From Drosophila persimilis (lineage: Eukaryota; Arthropoda; Insecta; Diptera; Drosophilidae), in assembly GCF_003286085.1 (NCBI RefSeq), contig NW_020825294.1:6634001-6698000 (forward strand): 64,000 nt of DNA, given 5' to 3'. The translations under genes and the position numbers were made by a program. Below the pieces are notes generated by a model. It made no database searches and had not been told where the DNA came from. It was given only the letters and a program-made list of their open reading frames with translations. Positions 1 through 11,390 of this stretch are shown here, one piece after another (the first letter of the stretch is position 1; every line of letters starts with the position of its first letter).

Positions 1-794
1 CATCCGTCCCGGAGCCCCCGATTGTCCGCCCATCGCCTCATGCGTATTTTAATTGAATAAACATCCCGCCGCATTTCGAAACGACTCCAAGAGGAGCAAA
101 AAAAAAAAAACAAGAAAAAACCAAAGACTGGCAATGACCAAATTTTTGGATACCCTAGCAGATTGATTCTTTTGGATGATATTCCACCTGGCGGTGCTTC
201 CTTTTCTGCCTGGCACAAACCACACTGAAAAATCGTTATACCTTTTTTTTTTCTTTTTTTTGCAAATTAAATATCCTCCACGACGACTCTTGCTGCCGTT
301 TCTGCTGTTGCAATCGAGCCGAAGACAAACAACAGTCAATGCCAATTAAATGGGAATTTTAATTAGCGTAAGTTGCGCGGCATGACGTCACATCGTTGGA
401 GGAGTGGCGGTGGTGCAGGTGCAGGTGGCATTCAATGAAAAATAATAATAAACGTATCAATAAGTTTCGTTATGCAAAGACGGAACGGAACGTGATTCCG
501 CTCAAGGGTCAAAGATAAACACCGGCGCGAGGAGACACTTGAGATACGTTATTATCTATCATCCTTGAGGGGAAACGAAGCGGGGGAATCTTAAGCATCC
601 CAGTATATCCCAGTGAGAATTGTAGTTGCTTTTCATATGGGAATGCGCTTAAAGCATTTTACAGCCAGTGGATCAGTGCAGCACTGCAGTAAAATAATTT
701 TATTGGTTGTTGCTTTGTGTTATCTACATACATACACACACACGCATACATACATATGTGTGCTATTGCACAGCAAAATTCTATGCAGCAGCCG
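1..794. other. Non-coding DNA, no gene seen
   Basis: Short A and T runs near 100 and 241 and a CA/TA microsatellite at 727-760 are the only low-complexity elements. Open frames here are short and lack protein-like composition. One palindromic CRE (383-390) is listed separately. Confidence 0.7.
383..390. promoter_or_regulatory. Palindromic cAMP response element (TGACGTCA)
   Basis: The perfect 8-bp dyad TGACGTCA is present. This is the full consensus for CREB/ATF-type bZIP dimers. No promoter was recognised beside it, so function is inferred from the motif alone; a given 8-mer is expected about once in 64 kb by chance. Confidence 0.3.
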
Positions 795-1260
795 CTCTCC
801 CGCTTCTTTCGGTCTCCCTATTGCTCTCTCGTTCTGACGCGCACTCGATGTGCCGTGCATTTGGTCTAGCGCTCTCTTGATCTGTCGCTTTATCGTTTCG
901 TTGCTCTCTTAATCGGCCGCGCACTGGATCTGTCGCGCTTTCGGTCTGTCGATCTATGATATGCCTGCGCACTCGGTCTGTCGCTCTCTTGATATGCCGG
1001 CGCACTGGGTCTGCCGCTCTCTTGATATGCCGGCGCATTCGGTCTAGCGCTCTCTGATCTGTAGCGCATTCGGTCTGTCGCTCTCTTGAACTGCCGCGCT
1101 TTCGAGCGCTCTCTTGCTCTGCCGCGCTTTCGAGCGCCTCTCTTTATCTGTCGCTTTATCGATCCGTCCCTGTTTTGATATGTTGCGCTCTCTTTTGCAC
1201 TAGGGCACGGGCTATTCGGCCGCCTGCCTTTCAATTAAGTCTTGCTCTAGCACTCTCTTC
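795..1260. repeat. Degenerate minisatellite, unit about 33 bp
   Basis: At least nine diverged units begin with CTCTCTTGAT or a close variant and continue with TGCCGCGCA..CGGTCTG. Units are 28-34 bp, with some double-length units where a boundary has decayed. The array is C+T-rich on the plus strand. On the minus strand the near-33-bp period leaves arginine-rich frames open, which explains two ORFs of 85-114 codons that I do not regard as genes. A diverged last unit lies at 1243-1260. Confidence 0.8.
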
Positions 1261-2600
1261 TTGCATCTCGTCTATGGTATTAGAATAGATCTTCAATCGG
1301 ACACCATCTTGAATCGAATACACCGCATCTTCATTAAACACCGTCTTGAATCGATATAATCTTCGATTGCTATTAATTAGCCCACCTTTAGCCACTAAAC
1401 CTCTATCGCTATCAATCCGGAAACCTTTTGCTATAATCCATAGAAATAAATTATATATTATATAAAACCGAATTATCGTCGCCATTTAAATAAATTGATT
1501 GCAAAATAATGAAAATATAATATTAATATAATAGAAATAATAATAAATAAATTAAAAATAAATAGATACGCTGGTAAATACGATACGATAAATAATGCGT
1601 TGCCGAAAAAACCTCAAAAAGTAGCTCAAAATATATTATTGATTCATTCAAAGGTTTTATTTTAACCAAGATACAATTATTTCCAATAATTGTTTCAAAT
1701 TTCTTACAAAAAGTCAGCTTTAATTTCAATAAATATGGAATATATTCCTACTTAGAAAAAACCGAATATTAAAGTAACGCAAATTTTTGGTCATTATTTT
1801 TGTAAATTATATATGTACCTACATACATACATATATGCTCTTTTAATTTAAAACATAATTAATAATATAATATAATAGTCCAAGAATTTTCGCCATTTCC
1901 CGGATAATTTTCCTTTCTTTTTGAAGACTTATGGAAAACTTATTTTCTTCAGGAGTAGGGCCTAACTAAAGAATTTTGTTTAACTCTCATGTACTTAAAT
2001 ATCAAAGAACTCAATAAAAACCAACAATCCTTTGACCAAATCCTTATCTAATCCTTTAACATTTGTAAATAAAACCAGTGTACTTATTATTTTGGCCAGA
2101 CCAAAAATGCCCATTCAGCAAAAATGTATGCATAGAATTTTATTAAGATGGTTCCCCACTTTAATTTTAATTTAAATAATTGGCAAGACGAATATAAACA
2201 ATTGGCATCAATACATTTACAAACATTCGAGCTATTCCATAACAAACTAGCACGACACCGATGTACTTATTTTTTTGGCCAGTAGTGTATGTACATATAT
2301 ACCTCTCTGAAGAGGTAATACTGCAAGCTTTATTCTACCATTTACATTTTTTTTTTCTTTTATTTTATTTATTTTTATTTATTTATTTTTTTTTTGTAGT
2401 TTTATGTATTTTATTCGCGTTTAAAGGTAAGAAAAAAAAACCCAAATATCACAGAGACTATCCCTATCTTATCTGCCCAAGATCCCTTGATATCCCATGA
2501 GCCATATTTAATTTATATTAAATATTCCATTGTAGTATATCTGCCTTTATGCCTCTTATTAGTTTTTAGACTCTTGTAAATGTTTTGTCCGCCGGTTCTT
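1261..2600. other. AT-rich non-coding DNA
   Basis: No gene is visible. A motif GTACTTAT(T)TTTTTGGCCAG occurs at about 2077 and again at about 2260, suggesting a decayed duplication with a spacing near 182 bp. A T-rich stretch with ATTT repeats runs 2346-2397. A short inverted repeat at 2300-2317 is listed separately. Confidence 0.6.
2300..2317. repeat. Inverted repeat, 7-bp arms
   Basis: TACCTCT and AGAGGTA are perfect reverse complements separated by CTGA. The stem is too short to support an RNA call and no neighbour suggests a function. Confidence 0.6.
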
Positions 2601-2770
2601 TGGGGGATTCGTGGGGCATTAGATTCGCGCTCGATGCCATAACAAAATCTAATCAAATAACAATTAAAACTCACTCTCTGGCACTCCCCCATCGAGTGTA
2701 CATTTATTTCAAATATTTACCAACTCAATTCGATTTGACCCAATATAAAATATATATCCAGGCATCTGTT

Positions 2771-2807
2771 GGGGTGGGAAGGGGGGTGGGTAATGGGGGT
2801 TGGGGGG
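2771..2807 (+). other. G-quadruplex-prone tract
   Basis: Runs of 4, 3, 6, 3, 5 and 6 G are separated by loops of one to four bases, so many four-run combinations fit the canonical G4 rule. A C-rich mirror lies at 2922-2946 (runs of 4, 6, 6 and 5 C), which would form a G4 on the minus strand. Confidence 0.7.
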
Positions 2808-3124
2808 ATGGAATAAAAATGCACATTCAATTCGATTTGGCAGACACTTTTAACAATTCCGAATGGGGCTCTTCATTTGTTTAAGCAGCAAAGTTTTTTG
2901 TTGGGATTATGGCAGAAACCACCCCACCCCCCACCCCCCTACCCCCACCGCTCGTGTATTGCCACTCAATCGGAGAGTAAATAAATAAAAAATTTCAAAT
3001 TCAAATTCAAATTTTTGCAGATTGGCTGGAGTTGAGTTGAGTTCCCTGGCGACAGGAACGAACAGGACCGGACAGGACACTGCACTAGTTAGTCGTTCAT
3101 CAAACAAGGCCAGAGTATGTCGCC

Positions 3125-3143
3125 CCACACACACACACACACA
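3125..3143. repeat. CA microsatellite
   Basis: This is an uninterrupted CA dinucleotide tract of about nine units. The flanking 3170-3330 is rich in CTCTGG/TCTGGG hexamers. Confidence 0.9.
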
Positions 3144-3331
3144 TGCACCACTCTATTGCGTGTGTGTGGGTCTGCTTTGGGGCCTCTGATGTGCTGTCTG
3201 CTGGCTCTGTCTCTGGTTCTGGCTCTGGCTCTCTGCTTCCCTTTTCTGTTTGATTTCATTACATCATTTGACGTCTGACTATTTGCCGGCCGTTTGGTCT
3301 GGGTCTGGCTCTGGTTCTGGGTCTTCTCTAT

Positions 3332-3383
3332 GGGGTTTTGGAATCGGTTTTGGGGGTTTTGGGGGGTTTTGGGGGCTTCGGGG
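3332..3383 (+). other. G4 tract of TTTTGGGG-like repeats
   Basis: From 3352 to 3383 there are four G runs (5, 6, 5 and 4) separated by loops of exactly four bases (TTTT, TTTT, CTTC). This is an almost ideal intramolecular G-quadruplex. It resembles ciliate telomere repeats in form, but three units inside unique DNA do not make a telomere. Confidence 0.8.
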
Positions 3384-3399
3384 AGGCTGGGTGACAATT

Positions 3400-4339
3400 C
3401 CCTGCTGCATTTGCCGTGTGAAAATTGTGCGCTATGATTTTTGTAATTTGATTTGCAGATTTTTGTCCTGTCCACGGCTCTCACGGCCACTCCAGGGACC
3501 CCGGAGAAGTCCTTCTTCCTCTCCTGCTCCCTCCCTGCCGGGTCTGAAACCACTTTTTATGATGATATTCGTTCGTTGTATTTGATCAATTTGTATTCTT
3601 CTGTTACATAGTTGATTTTGCCTTCATGCATTTCAATTTGTATGCCCTCCCCCCCTCCAGGGCCCCCCACCACCCCACATCCTTGTCATGTGTCAATTGC
3701 AATGTTGCCAGGCTTTGGCGAAGGAATTAAAATGCAATTCTGTTTTCATATGCACAAAACGGAAATTGAAAAATACTCTGAAGAGACGTAAGAGAAGGCA
3801 GCGAAAGCAGCGAAAGAGTGGAGAGAAAACTTGTCGTTGATGGCTTTACCTTCGGTTTGGGGGCTCCTTGAGTTGAATGTCATCGAACTATTCAGAAAAC
3901 TGCCACACAGTCTTTCCTTTGACAATCACCGACACTGCCAGCACTCCCCCCCCCCCCCCCCCCCTGGAGAGGGGAGAGGGGGTGGCTATTAAGTCAAGCT
4001 CCTCGATGAGACATTGTCTCAATCCGAGTCCCCAAAGATAAACTGGAACTGCTTATAAATTCCTTTGTCCTCGACTGCAGCTGTCATCAGCAGCATCTTT
4101 AATCTTTCGATCAGAGCGATCCGCAGCGATCCTCTGCCTCGATTTATATGCAGGAATGCCGGCTCGGCTGCCTCTCCCCAACTGGTTTTTTCTGGTCCGG
4201 CAGCTGGACGCGTGTTAACGCATTGCCGGTACTTAGGGCCCAGGGCCCAGGGCCTGGCGATGAACAATGCAGAAAACTTTGATTTGCTGGGGCTCGATGG
4301 CATTGTTTATCAATTTATACAATTTAAAATCTTTTTATT
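3400..4339. other. Non-coding DNA with a 19-nt poly-C
   Basis: Apart from a poly-C run at 3946-3964 (19 C) and a GGGCCCA-type repeat at 4235-4254, the sequence looks unique. Open frames on both strands between 4019 and 4358 overlap each other and show no domain or splice context, so I do not call them. Confidence 0.6.
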
Positions 4340-5185
4340 TCAAGGCTTTTCGAAATGAGACAGTTCCAGGATAAGGGTAAAGGCTTAGGAAAGGGTCTGG
4401 GATCTTGAATTTTTGGACTTTGATGACCAGAAGATGTGCACAGAAGACACTTCTATAGTTCCTAGAGTCTTCAGGCCTTTGAAATAAGAGAGTTCCAGGA
4501 TAAGAGTAAAGAGATGTGGCCCAAAAGGTTGAGGAATGGGTCTTGGATCTTAGATTTTTTGAGTTGGAAGCCTGCAAGAGGTACAGAGCTGACTACTCTA
4601 TAGTTCTAAGAGTCTTAAGGCCCTCGAAATAAGACAGTTCCAGGATAAGAGCTAAGGGATGTGGCCCAAAAGGTTGAGGAATGGGTCTACGATATTGAAT
4701 TTTTTGACTTTGAAGACCAGAAGACGTCTAGATGTACTTCTATAGTTCCTAGAGTCTTAAGGACATCGAAAGGAGAGAGTTCCGGGATAAGGGCTAAGGG
4801 ATGTGGCCCAAAAGGTAGAGGAAAGGGTCTTGGATATTGGATTCGTGGATTTGAAGCCTGTAAGAGGTACAGAGATGACTCTTCTATAGTTCCTAGAGTC
4901 TTAAGGCCCTCGAAATGAGACAGTTCCAGCATAAGAGTAAAGAGATGTGGCCCAAAAGGTAGAGGAAAGGGTCTTGGATCTTGGATTCGTGGATCTGAAG
5001 CCTGTAAGAGGTACAGAGATGAGTCTTCTTTAGTTCCTAGAGTCTTAAGGCCCTCGAAATGAGATAAGAAATGGAATAAGGGCTAAGGGATGTTGCCCAA
5101 AGGTTTAGCGGGATTTGTGGTTGGATTTAAAGCCTGGAAGAGGTACAAAGATGACTCTTTTATACGCAAAAATAAAGAGTTCCTA
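4340..5185. repeat. Tandem array, about 144-bp period, six copies
   Basis: The landmark AGTTCCAGGATAAG recurs at 4362, 4491, 4635, 4778 and 4922, with a diverged copy near 5066, giving spacings of 129, 144, 143, 144 and about 144. Each copy also carries GTGGCCCAAAAGGT, GGTCTTGGAT, AGAGGTACAGAG and TATAGTTCCTAGAGTCTTAAGG in the same order. Copies are roughly 80-90% alike. Because 144 is divisible by three, frames stay open on both strands; these are side effects. No terminal inverted repeats or target-site duplication were seen. Confidence 0.9.
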
Positions 5186-5400
5186 GAGGACATTCCTCTA
5201 CCATATATTATGTCATTGTAGAATACCATTTAGCGGTATCTTTTGGTGGGAATATTGCCTGTAAATTTCTCAGTTTTTTACTTGGTAACATTCCATCGGA
5301 AACTGTTCCTCCACCTCTTTCAGGTGAGTCTTTCTTGGATTTTCCTGGAAGGGAGCTCTCCTCCATTATTTTATGATGGCTATGACCTCCCCAGAGGGGG

Positions 5401-5424
5401 GCAGAGGCAGAGGCAGAGGCAGAG
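5401..5424. repeat. GCAGAG hexamer repeat, four units
   Basis: These are four exact GCAGAG units. A G-rich, G4-capable stretch (GGGAGGGACGGAGGGGGTCG and onward) follows at 5571-5610. Confidence 0.8.
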
Positions 5425-6093
5425 TGGGTTACCCGAGATTGCATGGATCGCTGGGTCTTGGAGGGGCCTCTCTGCTGCGCTACCAAAATGAGCCATAAGT
5501 GGAACAAAGCTAGGGAACGTGACCAAATCAAATTTGATGGGTATTTCCATCAGAAGAACAGGAGCGTTGAAGGGAGGGACGGAGGGGGTCGGAGGGGGAC
5601 GGAGGGGGGTCCCTCTGCCTGAGTGGGAGACAAATGAAAGCGAAAACGAAAGCCTGTCAAAAAAAAGAGGAAAAGGGAACACCACAAAAGCGAAACGCAG
5701 ATGAAAGAGGAGGATGAAGAAAGTGCTCCCCAAGAAAGAACAAGAAAATGAAACAAGTCTAACGGTATCTTATGGGATGTTGTTGTAATTGGCTGTTGCG
5801 CCTCCCGATGCTCCCAGATTGTTTCGAGCAAATGATTTATGCCTGTCTGCAGGGCTCCCCCGTACCCCCCTCCGCCGTGTAGTGGGGGCGCAAATCAGTT
5901 TGGATTCGCATTTGAAATATCCATATAAATATTTAAAGAGCACGTGGCCATTGTAAATGGTATGTCATGTTAGATGGCAAACAATTAATCAAAGATTTGT
6001 ATTTCCCAAACTCCCAAATTCCCACTCCCTCCCCTCCCCTTCTTCTCACTCTCTCTTTCGCGCTATGCCCCAAGGAGTAGCAGCGCTTAAATT

Positions 6094-6470
6094 GCTGGCA
6101 ACATTCTGTAGTGGAGGCTGGGCAACATTCTTTATTAGAGGCTTGGAAACATTTCGCAGGGAAGGCATGGCAACATTCTCCAATGAAGGCTTGGCAACAT
6201 TCTCCAATGAAGGCTTGGCAACATTCTCCAATGAAGGCTTTGCAACATTATCCAATGAAGTCTTTGCAACATTAACCAGTGAAGTCTTTGCAACATTCTC
6301 CGGCTTGGAAACATTACCCAGTAGAGTCTTGGCAACATTAACCAGTGAAGGCTTGGCAACAATCTCTAGTAGAGGCCTGGGAACATTCTCTATTGAAGGC
6401 TTTGCAGCATTGAAGCAGCACCCGAAGTTGGCAACATTGAACCCCCTTTCGAAGCTGGCAACATTTACCG
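6094..6470. repeat. Minisatellite, 24-bp unit, about 16 copies
   Basis: The unit is GGCTTGGCAACATTCTCCAA plus TGAA. The core GCAACATT (with variants) recurs 16 times, with three nearly identical units at about 6166-6240 and increasingly diverged ones outside. The period is a multiple of three, so the plus strand reads as an ATFSNEGL repeat and the minus strand also stays open. Both-strand openness argues that these are not proteins. Confidence 0.9.
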
Positions 6471-7439
6471 CTAACCGATTGCGCTCGCTCCTTATTCAGC
6501 AACTCATGCGGCTGCGGCTCTCTCACTCTCTCGTTGGTTTGCTCTCTTGCTCTCTGAGTGGTATACACAGAAAACGAAGTCCAGCTCACGAATCGACGCA
6601 TGTCCATGCCAAAAGCCTTGACAGGGTGCCCCATGTCCATCGTTAAACAGCCACAGACCCCATGTCAAGTACGTTTCATCATAATTTGGCCATTAATACA
6701 CACACACACCGAACACACACCAACACATGTGTATCCTTGGCAAGAGCCGTACGCCAAATGTTGAAGGTGTTTCCTTTTCAGCTCCTGGATTTTTACTCAC
6801 GCATTGTTAAATATTTAATCAACAAAATTTAATGCGTGGCTTTTTTCATTCACCTTTTTCTTCCACCTCTGTAGTGGGGCTTCCTTCAAAACGTTATTTT
6901 GCCGCCGCTTTCGTCATTGATAAATATTGTAAGAGTCGCACGTGTCTGGTTTGAAGGTGTCAAGATTTTTCGGCGTGTCAGGAGGCATTTCCTTTCGTTA
7001 AATTAAAGATTATTCACTGACATTTGTGTGGGGTGTCCGCATAAGAAATCCATAAAGTACCGTAATCTATACAGAAAATAGAACAGGCATAAAAATAGCT
7101 TTCGGATAGGACACACATTTAAATTGGCTTTTACGGATGGGGAAAATATGGAAAATACATATATCTACATACGAGTATAATTAAAGTTTCTCGGAAAAGA
7201 TTAATTTCAAATACACAACACAATGGCCTTGGGACAGGGATTTTGTATTTTGGGCAAAGGTCAGGTCACTTGGGTGAACGCCCACGCATCGGGGCAGATG
7301 TCGCAAGCAGAAAATTCTTTGATGGATTGGGAATACAAAATAATGGGGTGTGATGGACCTGTCAGTACTACGAAACCCGGCAATGATGGTGTGTGTGGAG
7401 CCATAAGTCAATAATTTAAGGATTTTTTTATGCATTTTT
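6471..7439. other. Non-coding DNA, no gene seen
   Basis: The sequence is of mixed composition with a weak CA-rich patch at 6701-6730. A 63-codon open frame at 7223-7414 is discussed among the rejected items. Confidence 0.6.
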
Positions 7440-7880
7440 TTTATCATTATTTTGAATTATTATTATTTATTATTGTTATTATTATTTAATAAATTCTTAT
7501 TTATTATATTTATATTTATTACATTATTATTTATTACACTCTTATTTATTATATTCTTATTTATTACATTTTTATTTATTATATTATTATTATTTCTAAT
7601 TATTATTATTTTTGTACCTATTATTTTTATTATTTATTATATTATTATTTAGTATACTATAATGTATTATAATTTTTTATTATTATTTTTTTATTTATTT
7701 ATTTTTTATTTATTATTTATTATTATTATTATTTATTATTGTTATTATTATTTTTGTAATTATTTGTATTATTTATAATTTGTATTATTATTATTATTTT
7801 TAATTATTATTCATATTAATTTTTTATTTAATTTTTCTGTTATTGTTATTATTTTGATTTATTTTTAAGTACTTATATCT
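7440..7880. repeat. TTA/ATT low-complexity tract
   Basis: About 440 bp consists almost only of TTATT and TTTATTA words, a degenerate trinucleotide/tetranucleotide array. It has no coding or structural signal beyond AT-richness. Confidence 0.9.
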
Positions 7881-8795
7881 CCCTAGAAATTTATTGCATA
7901 TTTTTAAATATATTTGTCAAAAAATTTATTTATAAACCATGCAAAAAAAACCCCTGGAAAGGCATTTTTGCGGCTTACCAATTTTTGGACTGGAACGTTA
8001 AACATTTGCTAATAAATTATGCTAATACTGTGGATTCAGCTCATTAAATTCCTGCCACCATTTTTTGCCGCTTTATTGGCTTAATACAATTTGGAATTAC
8101 ATAATAAATTTTCACTTTTCCTGCCCCACTTTCTGGCGGCAGGCACAATGCAAATCGAATACCAATTCCCAGACTTTTTCCTGCACCCAATCTGTGCCTG
8201 CATTTCATACATTTTTGATGACCCACAGAGCCCATCTTCTGCCGAAATATCTTCACTTGAGGTGAGAACTTTCAAGAATAAAATAATAAAAAAAAATAAT
8301 AAAATAAAACCCAACAAACAGACGGCGAAAAGAAAAGTAAACTGTAACGTTTTTTATGCAATTATTTTTAATTTTTGTCGAGGTCTGTTTTTGTTTGAGC
8401 AGCCGAAACTTTCAAGTGGCAACAGAGCCGCCAGCTCCTCCTCTGGGAGGGCCATGGAGTGGCACGGCGTGGAGTGGAGGGCTATGCTATCTGCTTGGCT
8501 CAATCAAAGAGCCAACAAAACGTGGCACAACAGAAATGCTGTATGCAAATAAAAAACTCGTAAACTGTCCAAGAAGGGGCGCCAAAAATATTGAGGGGGG
8601 AATGGGGGTATGAGGGGGTACAGGAAATATCTGGCCCTGCGGTCAGTTTGCTTATATTTCTTATTTAATTTTACACTTTCTTGCCAGTACTCCCTCACTA
8701 CCCCCCTCTCTCTCTCTCTCTCTCTATCTACCTCTGTCTCTTTCCAAATTCAAGTAGATTTTTTTTCCTGCTTTTTCTGGCTTCTAGGGGGTTTA
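7881..8795. other. Non-coding DNA with a CT microsatellite
   Basis: A CT dinucleotide run lies at 8706-8725. Overlapping frames between 8044 and 8613 occur on both strands without domain-like content. Nothing else is recognised. Confidence 0.6.
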
Positions 8796-9385
8796 GGGCT
8801 TTACCGCCCTTTTGGAACTCTGAAACTTTAAGAGCTGGAAAATATTATGGTAAATGGAATATTTATAATATTTAATTTTTATTTATTATGAATTTACTTT
8901 ATATTTATTTATTTTATTTTTATTTATTTTATATTTATTCATTTTATGTTTATTTATTTTATATTTATTTATTTTATATTTATTTATTATACATTTATTT
9001 ATTTTATATTTATTAATTATATATTTATTTATTATATATTTATTTATTTTATATTTATATATTTTATTTTTATTTATTATATATTTATTTAATATTTAAA
9101 TCGATTAACCCACGAAAATTAAGCCAGAAAAAAGAGGGCTTTTCCACTCATTTGGAAGCCGGAAACTTTAAGGGCTGGAATATATTCTTGTAAATGGAAT
9201 ATTTATAATATTTAGTTTTTATTTATTATGTATTTATTTTAGATTTATTTATTTTATATTTATTTATAATATATTTATTTATTTTATATTTATTTATTTA
9301 ATTTTTATTTATTATTATATTTATTTATTTTATATTTATTTAATATTCAACCCACGTTTAAAAAATTAAGCCAGAAAAAAGAGAG
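8796..9385. repeat. Direct duplication containing TTTATTTATTTTATA arrays
   Basis: There are two consecutive copies, 8796-9135 (340 bp) and 9136-9385 (250 bp). Each starts with GGGCTTT and GAAACTTTAAG.GCTGGAA, continues through AAATGGAATATTTATAATAT, then a degenerate 15-bp AT-rich array, and ends with CAACCCACG plus ATTAAGCCAGAAAAAAGAG. The length difference comes from the number of AT-rich units, so the internal array changes size independently of the outer duplication. Confidence 0.85.
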
Positions 9386-9813
9386 CACTTTCTTCCATGC
9401 TTTTGGGTCCTTCATTGCCCGTTTGTTCCTTGGATAATTCTCTCATATTTCTCCTAAAAAACATACCCTGTAGTCGAGGCCAGCGCCTGTAGGCGCCCCC
9501 TGTCCCCCCCGCCGCCATCTTCTGTTGTATTTGCATACATTGTGGGGGGTCCAGCTTGAAGACTGGAATTCCTGCCTCCTCTAGGACTTGGTCACGTTTT
9601 GTCAAATATTTTGTGTGTCCTGGCGGGTTTATTTCTGTATTTTTTTTTCTTGTTGTGGCTCTTGTTAAATATTTTAGTTTTGCTGGCGCTGCTGGGGGTT
9701 CCACTTTTTTGGGGTCTGAGCAATTTAGTGAAATATTTTGATTGCCAAACGGGCACCATGGCGCTTTCATATGAATAACCGACTGCACTTAGCACACTCA
9801 CACATACAGCTGT

Positions 9814-9820
9814 AGTGTGT

Positions 9821-9855
<35 letters not shown>
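9814..9855. repeat. GT microsatellite, about 20 units
   Basis: This 42-bp GT run has a single GGGT interruption near its left end. Confidence 0.95.
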
Positions 9856-9857
<2 letters not shown>

Positions 9858-10020
9858 TAAACGGAAGTGGCAACATTGGCGCCACAAGCAAAAGTTTTTG
9901 TCGCTGACAGGAAGTTGCAATTTTGTTTGCAATTTCCTTCAGCGCACATTTCGGTGCAGAAACCGAGAGAGGAAGAGAGCGAGTAGGGGGGGCTGTGCAG
10001 AAAAGAACAACAACTCGGCA

Positions 10021-10110
10021 GGGTAGCCATGCCTTCTGCTGCCTGCTGACGGTAGGGTAGCCATGCCTTCTGCTGGCTTCTGCCTGCCTTCTGCCTGCCT
10101 TCTGCCTGCT
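10021..10110. repeat. Short direct repeats GGGTAGCCATGCCTTCTGCT
   Basis: This 20-mer occurs at 10021 and 10055, 34 bp apart. A run of CTGCCTGCCTT-type 11-bp units follows to 10110. Confidence 0.85.
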
Positions 10111-10418
10111 GTCAGCATGTTTAGTTAACTAAGTTGCGGTTATTACAAGTGAGAGGTGCTAGCGCTGCTGCCCTCGCAGGGGGCACAGGGGTGCACGGGG
10201 GTGCCAGAGTTGCCATCAAATCGGGCTGGAAAGAGGATGCGGTTTTCAGGGGTAGTGCACGTGCGTTCTGCCGCCTCGCTGTCACTGATTCTGCCACTGC
10301 GTCAGCCATATTTTCCAGAGTCAACTTTGGTGGCAAATTAATTTGCAACAAAAGTTGCACAGCGCATTACACAAATTGAAATATGCAGAACACGCATTTC
10401 GCTCTTTTAATCTATTTT

Positions 10419-10457
10419 CCCTCTCTCTCTCTCTCTCTTTCGCTCTCTTTCGCTCTC
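10419..10457. repeat. CT tract
   Basis: This pyrimidine tract reads GAGAG on the minus strand, the binding word of GAGA factor and CLAMP. No promoter was identified beside it. Confidence 0.85.
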
Positions 10458-10923
10458 CCTATTTTTTGGCTCTTAGTTTTTGCGAGTTTTTAATTTTATT
10501 CGCCTGTAATTTGTGGATTAATACGGAATTATGGCAATGACAATGTAAGCTGAAGCGCGTTGCGCGATACGAAACCCTTTCTGGCCCTCGGAAGCTGCAG
10601 AACAGCCACCACCCGTTTCAATTAGTTTTCTGGTAGTCATAATGAGCTTTAATTTCATATATAATTCAAATTATTGTTGCAACACTTTCGCTAATCGTGC
10701 CTGTGACAGCTCAATTAACGCTTTCGTAGCCTGGCAACCCTGTCAGCCGTCTCCCGGTCGCAGCAGCTGCTATGGCAACTGGTTGGGGACTAGAGGGAGA
10801 GAGAATTATTGGTGTGACACCCAAGCAAGTGTCAGCGAAAAGTGGAGTGGTATGACAATTACGAGTGAGAGAGAATATTTCTATCTAGTATATGAACGTC
10901 TCGTGTCACGGTGAAGCATGAAT

Positions 10924-11390
10924 TCAAAAAGTTAACGAAAATGTGCGTGTGAGCAGGTCGCAATTGCAGGTAACTCAATCACAAGAGGCAGAAGGTCTGA
11001 CATGACATCAACAAAGACAATGGAAATGGAGGCAGATCATCGATCCACTACATTTCTTTGTCTTGCATTCGAGCAGGAGCCAAATATTGTATATTCCGCT
11101 CATCCGAAAGTGATTAAAAATGACCTCGCTTGGAGGAATAGAAAGAACAATATGAATATGAACAATAAATATAAAAAGTTAATGAAAATGTGCGTGTGAG
11201 CAGGTCGTAAGTGCGTGTAACTCAATCACAAGAGGCACGAGGAGACAGAAAAAGCCAAATAGTAGATCGATCATTTACTTCCACTTGTTTTCTGGGCTCT
11301 GCATTCAAATACGAGCCAAGTATTGAACTTCCCGCTCATCCGAAAGTGATTAAAAATGACATCATTTGAGGGAACAGAAGTAGCTCACGA
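10924..11390 (+). repeat. Two tandem copies of a 247-bp dispersed repeat
   Basis: AAAATGTGCGTGTGAGCAGG with TCACAAGAGGCA downstream occurs at about 10938 and 11185, exactly 247 bp apart. Farther along, both copies contain TCCGCTCATCCGAAAGTGAT or a close variant and TAAAAATGAC. Parts of the same unit recur elsewhere in the window, at 32781-32828 (3' part) and 58944-58975 (5' part). That makes it a dispersed family and not only a local duplication. No coding capacity or terminal repeats were seen. Confidence 0.85.

Noticed and set aside
5957-6646. 229-codon plus-strand frame with ATFSNEGL repeats
   Set aside because: It is generated by the 24-bp minisatellite, whose length is divisible by three; two minus-strand frames are open over the same array.
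7223-7414. 63-codon frame (MALGQGFCILGKGQVTWVNA...) with reasonable start context
   Set aside because: Composition is plausible for a peptide, but there is no promoter, signal peptide or relative I recognise, and a frame of this length is expected by chance. Conservation data would be needed.
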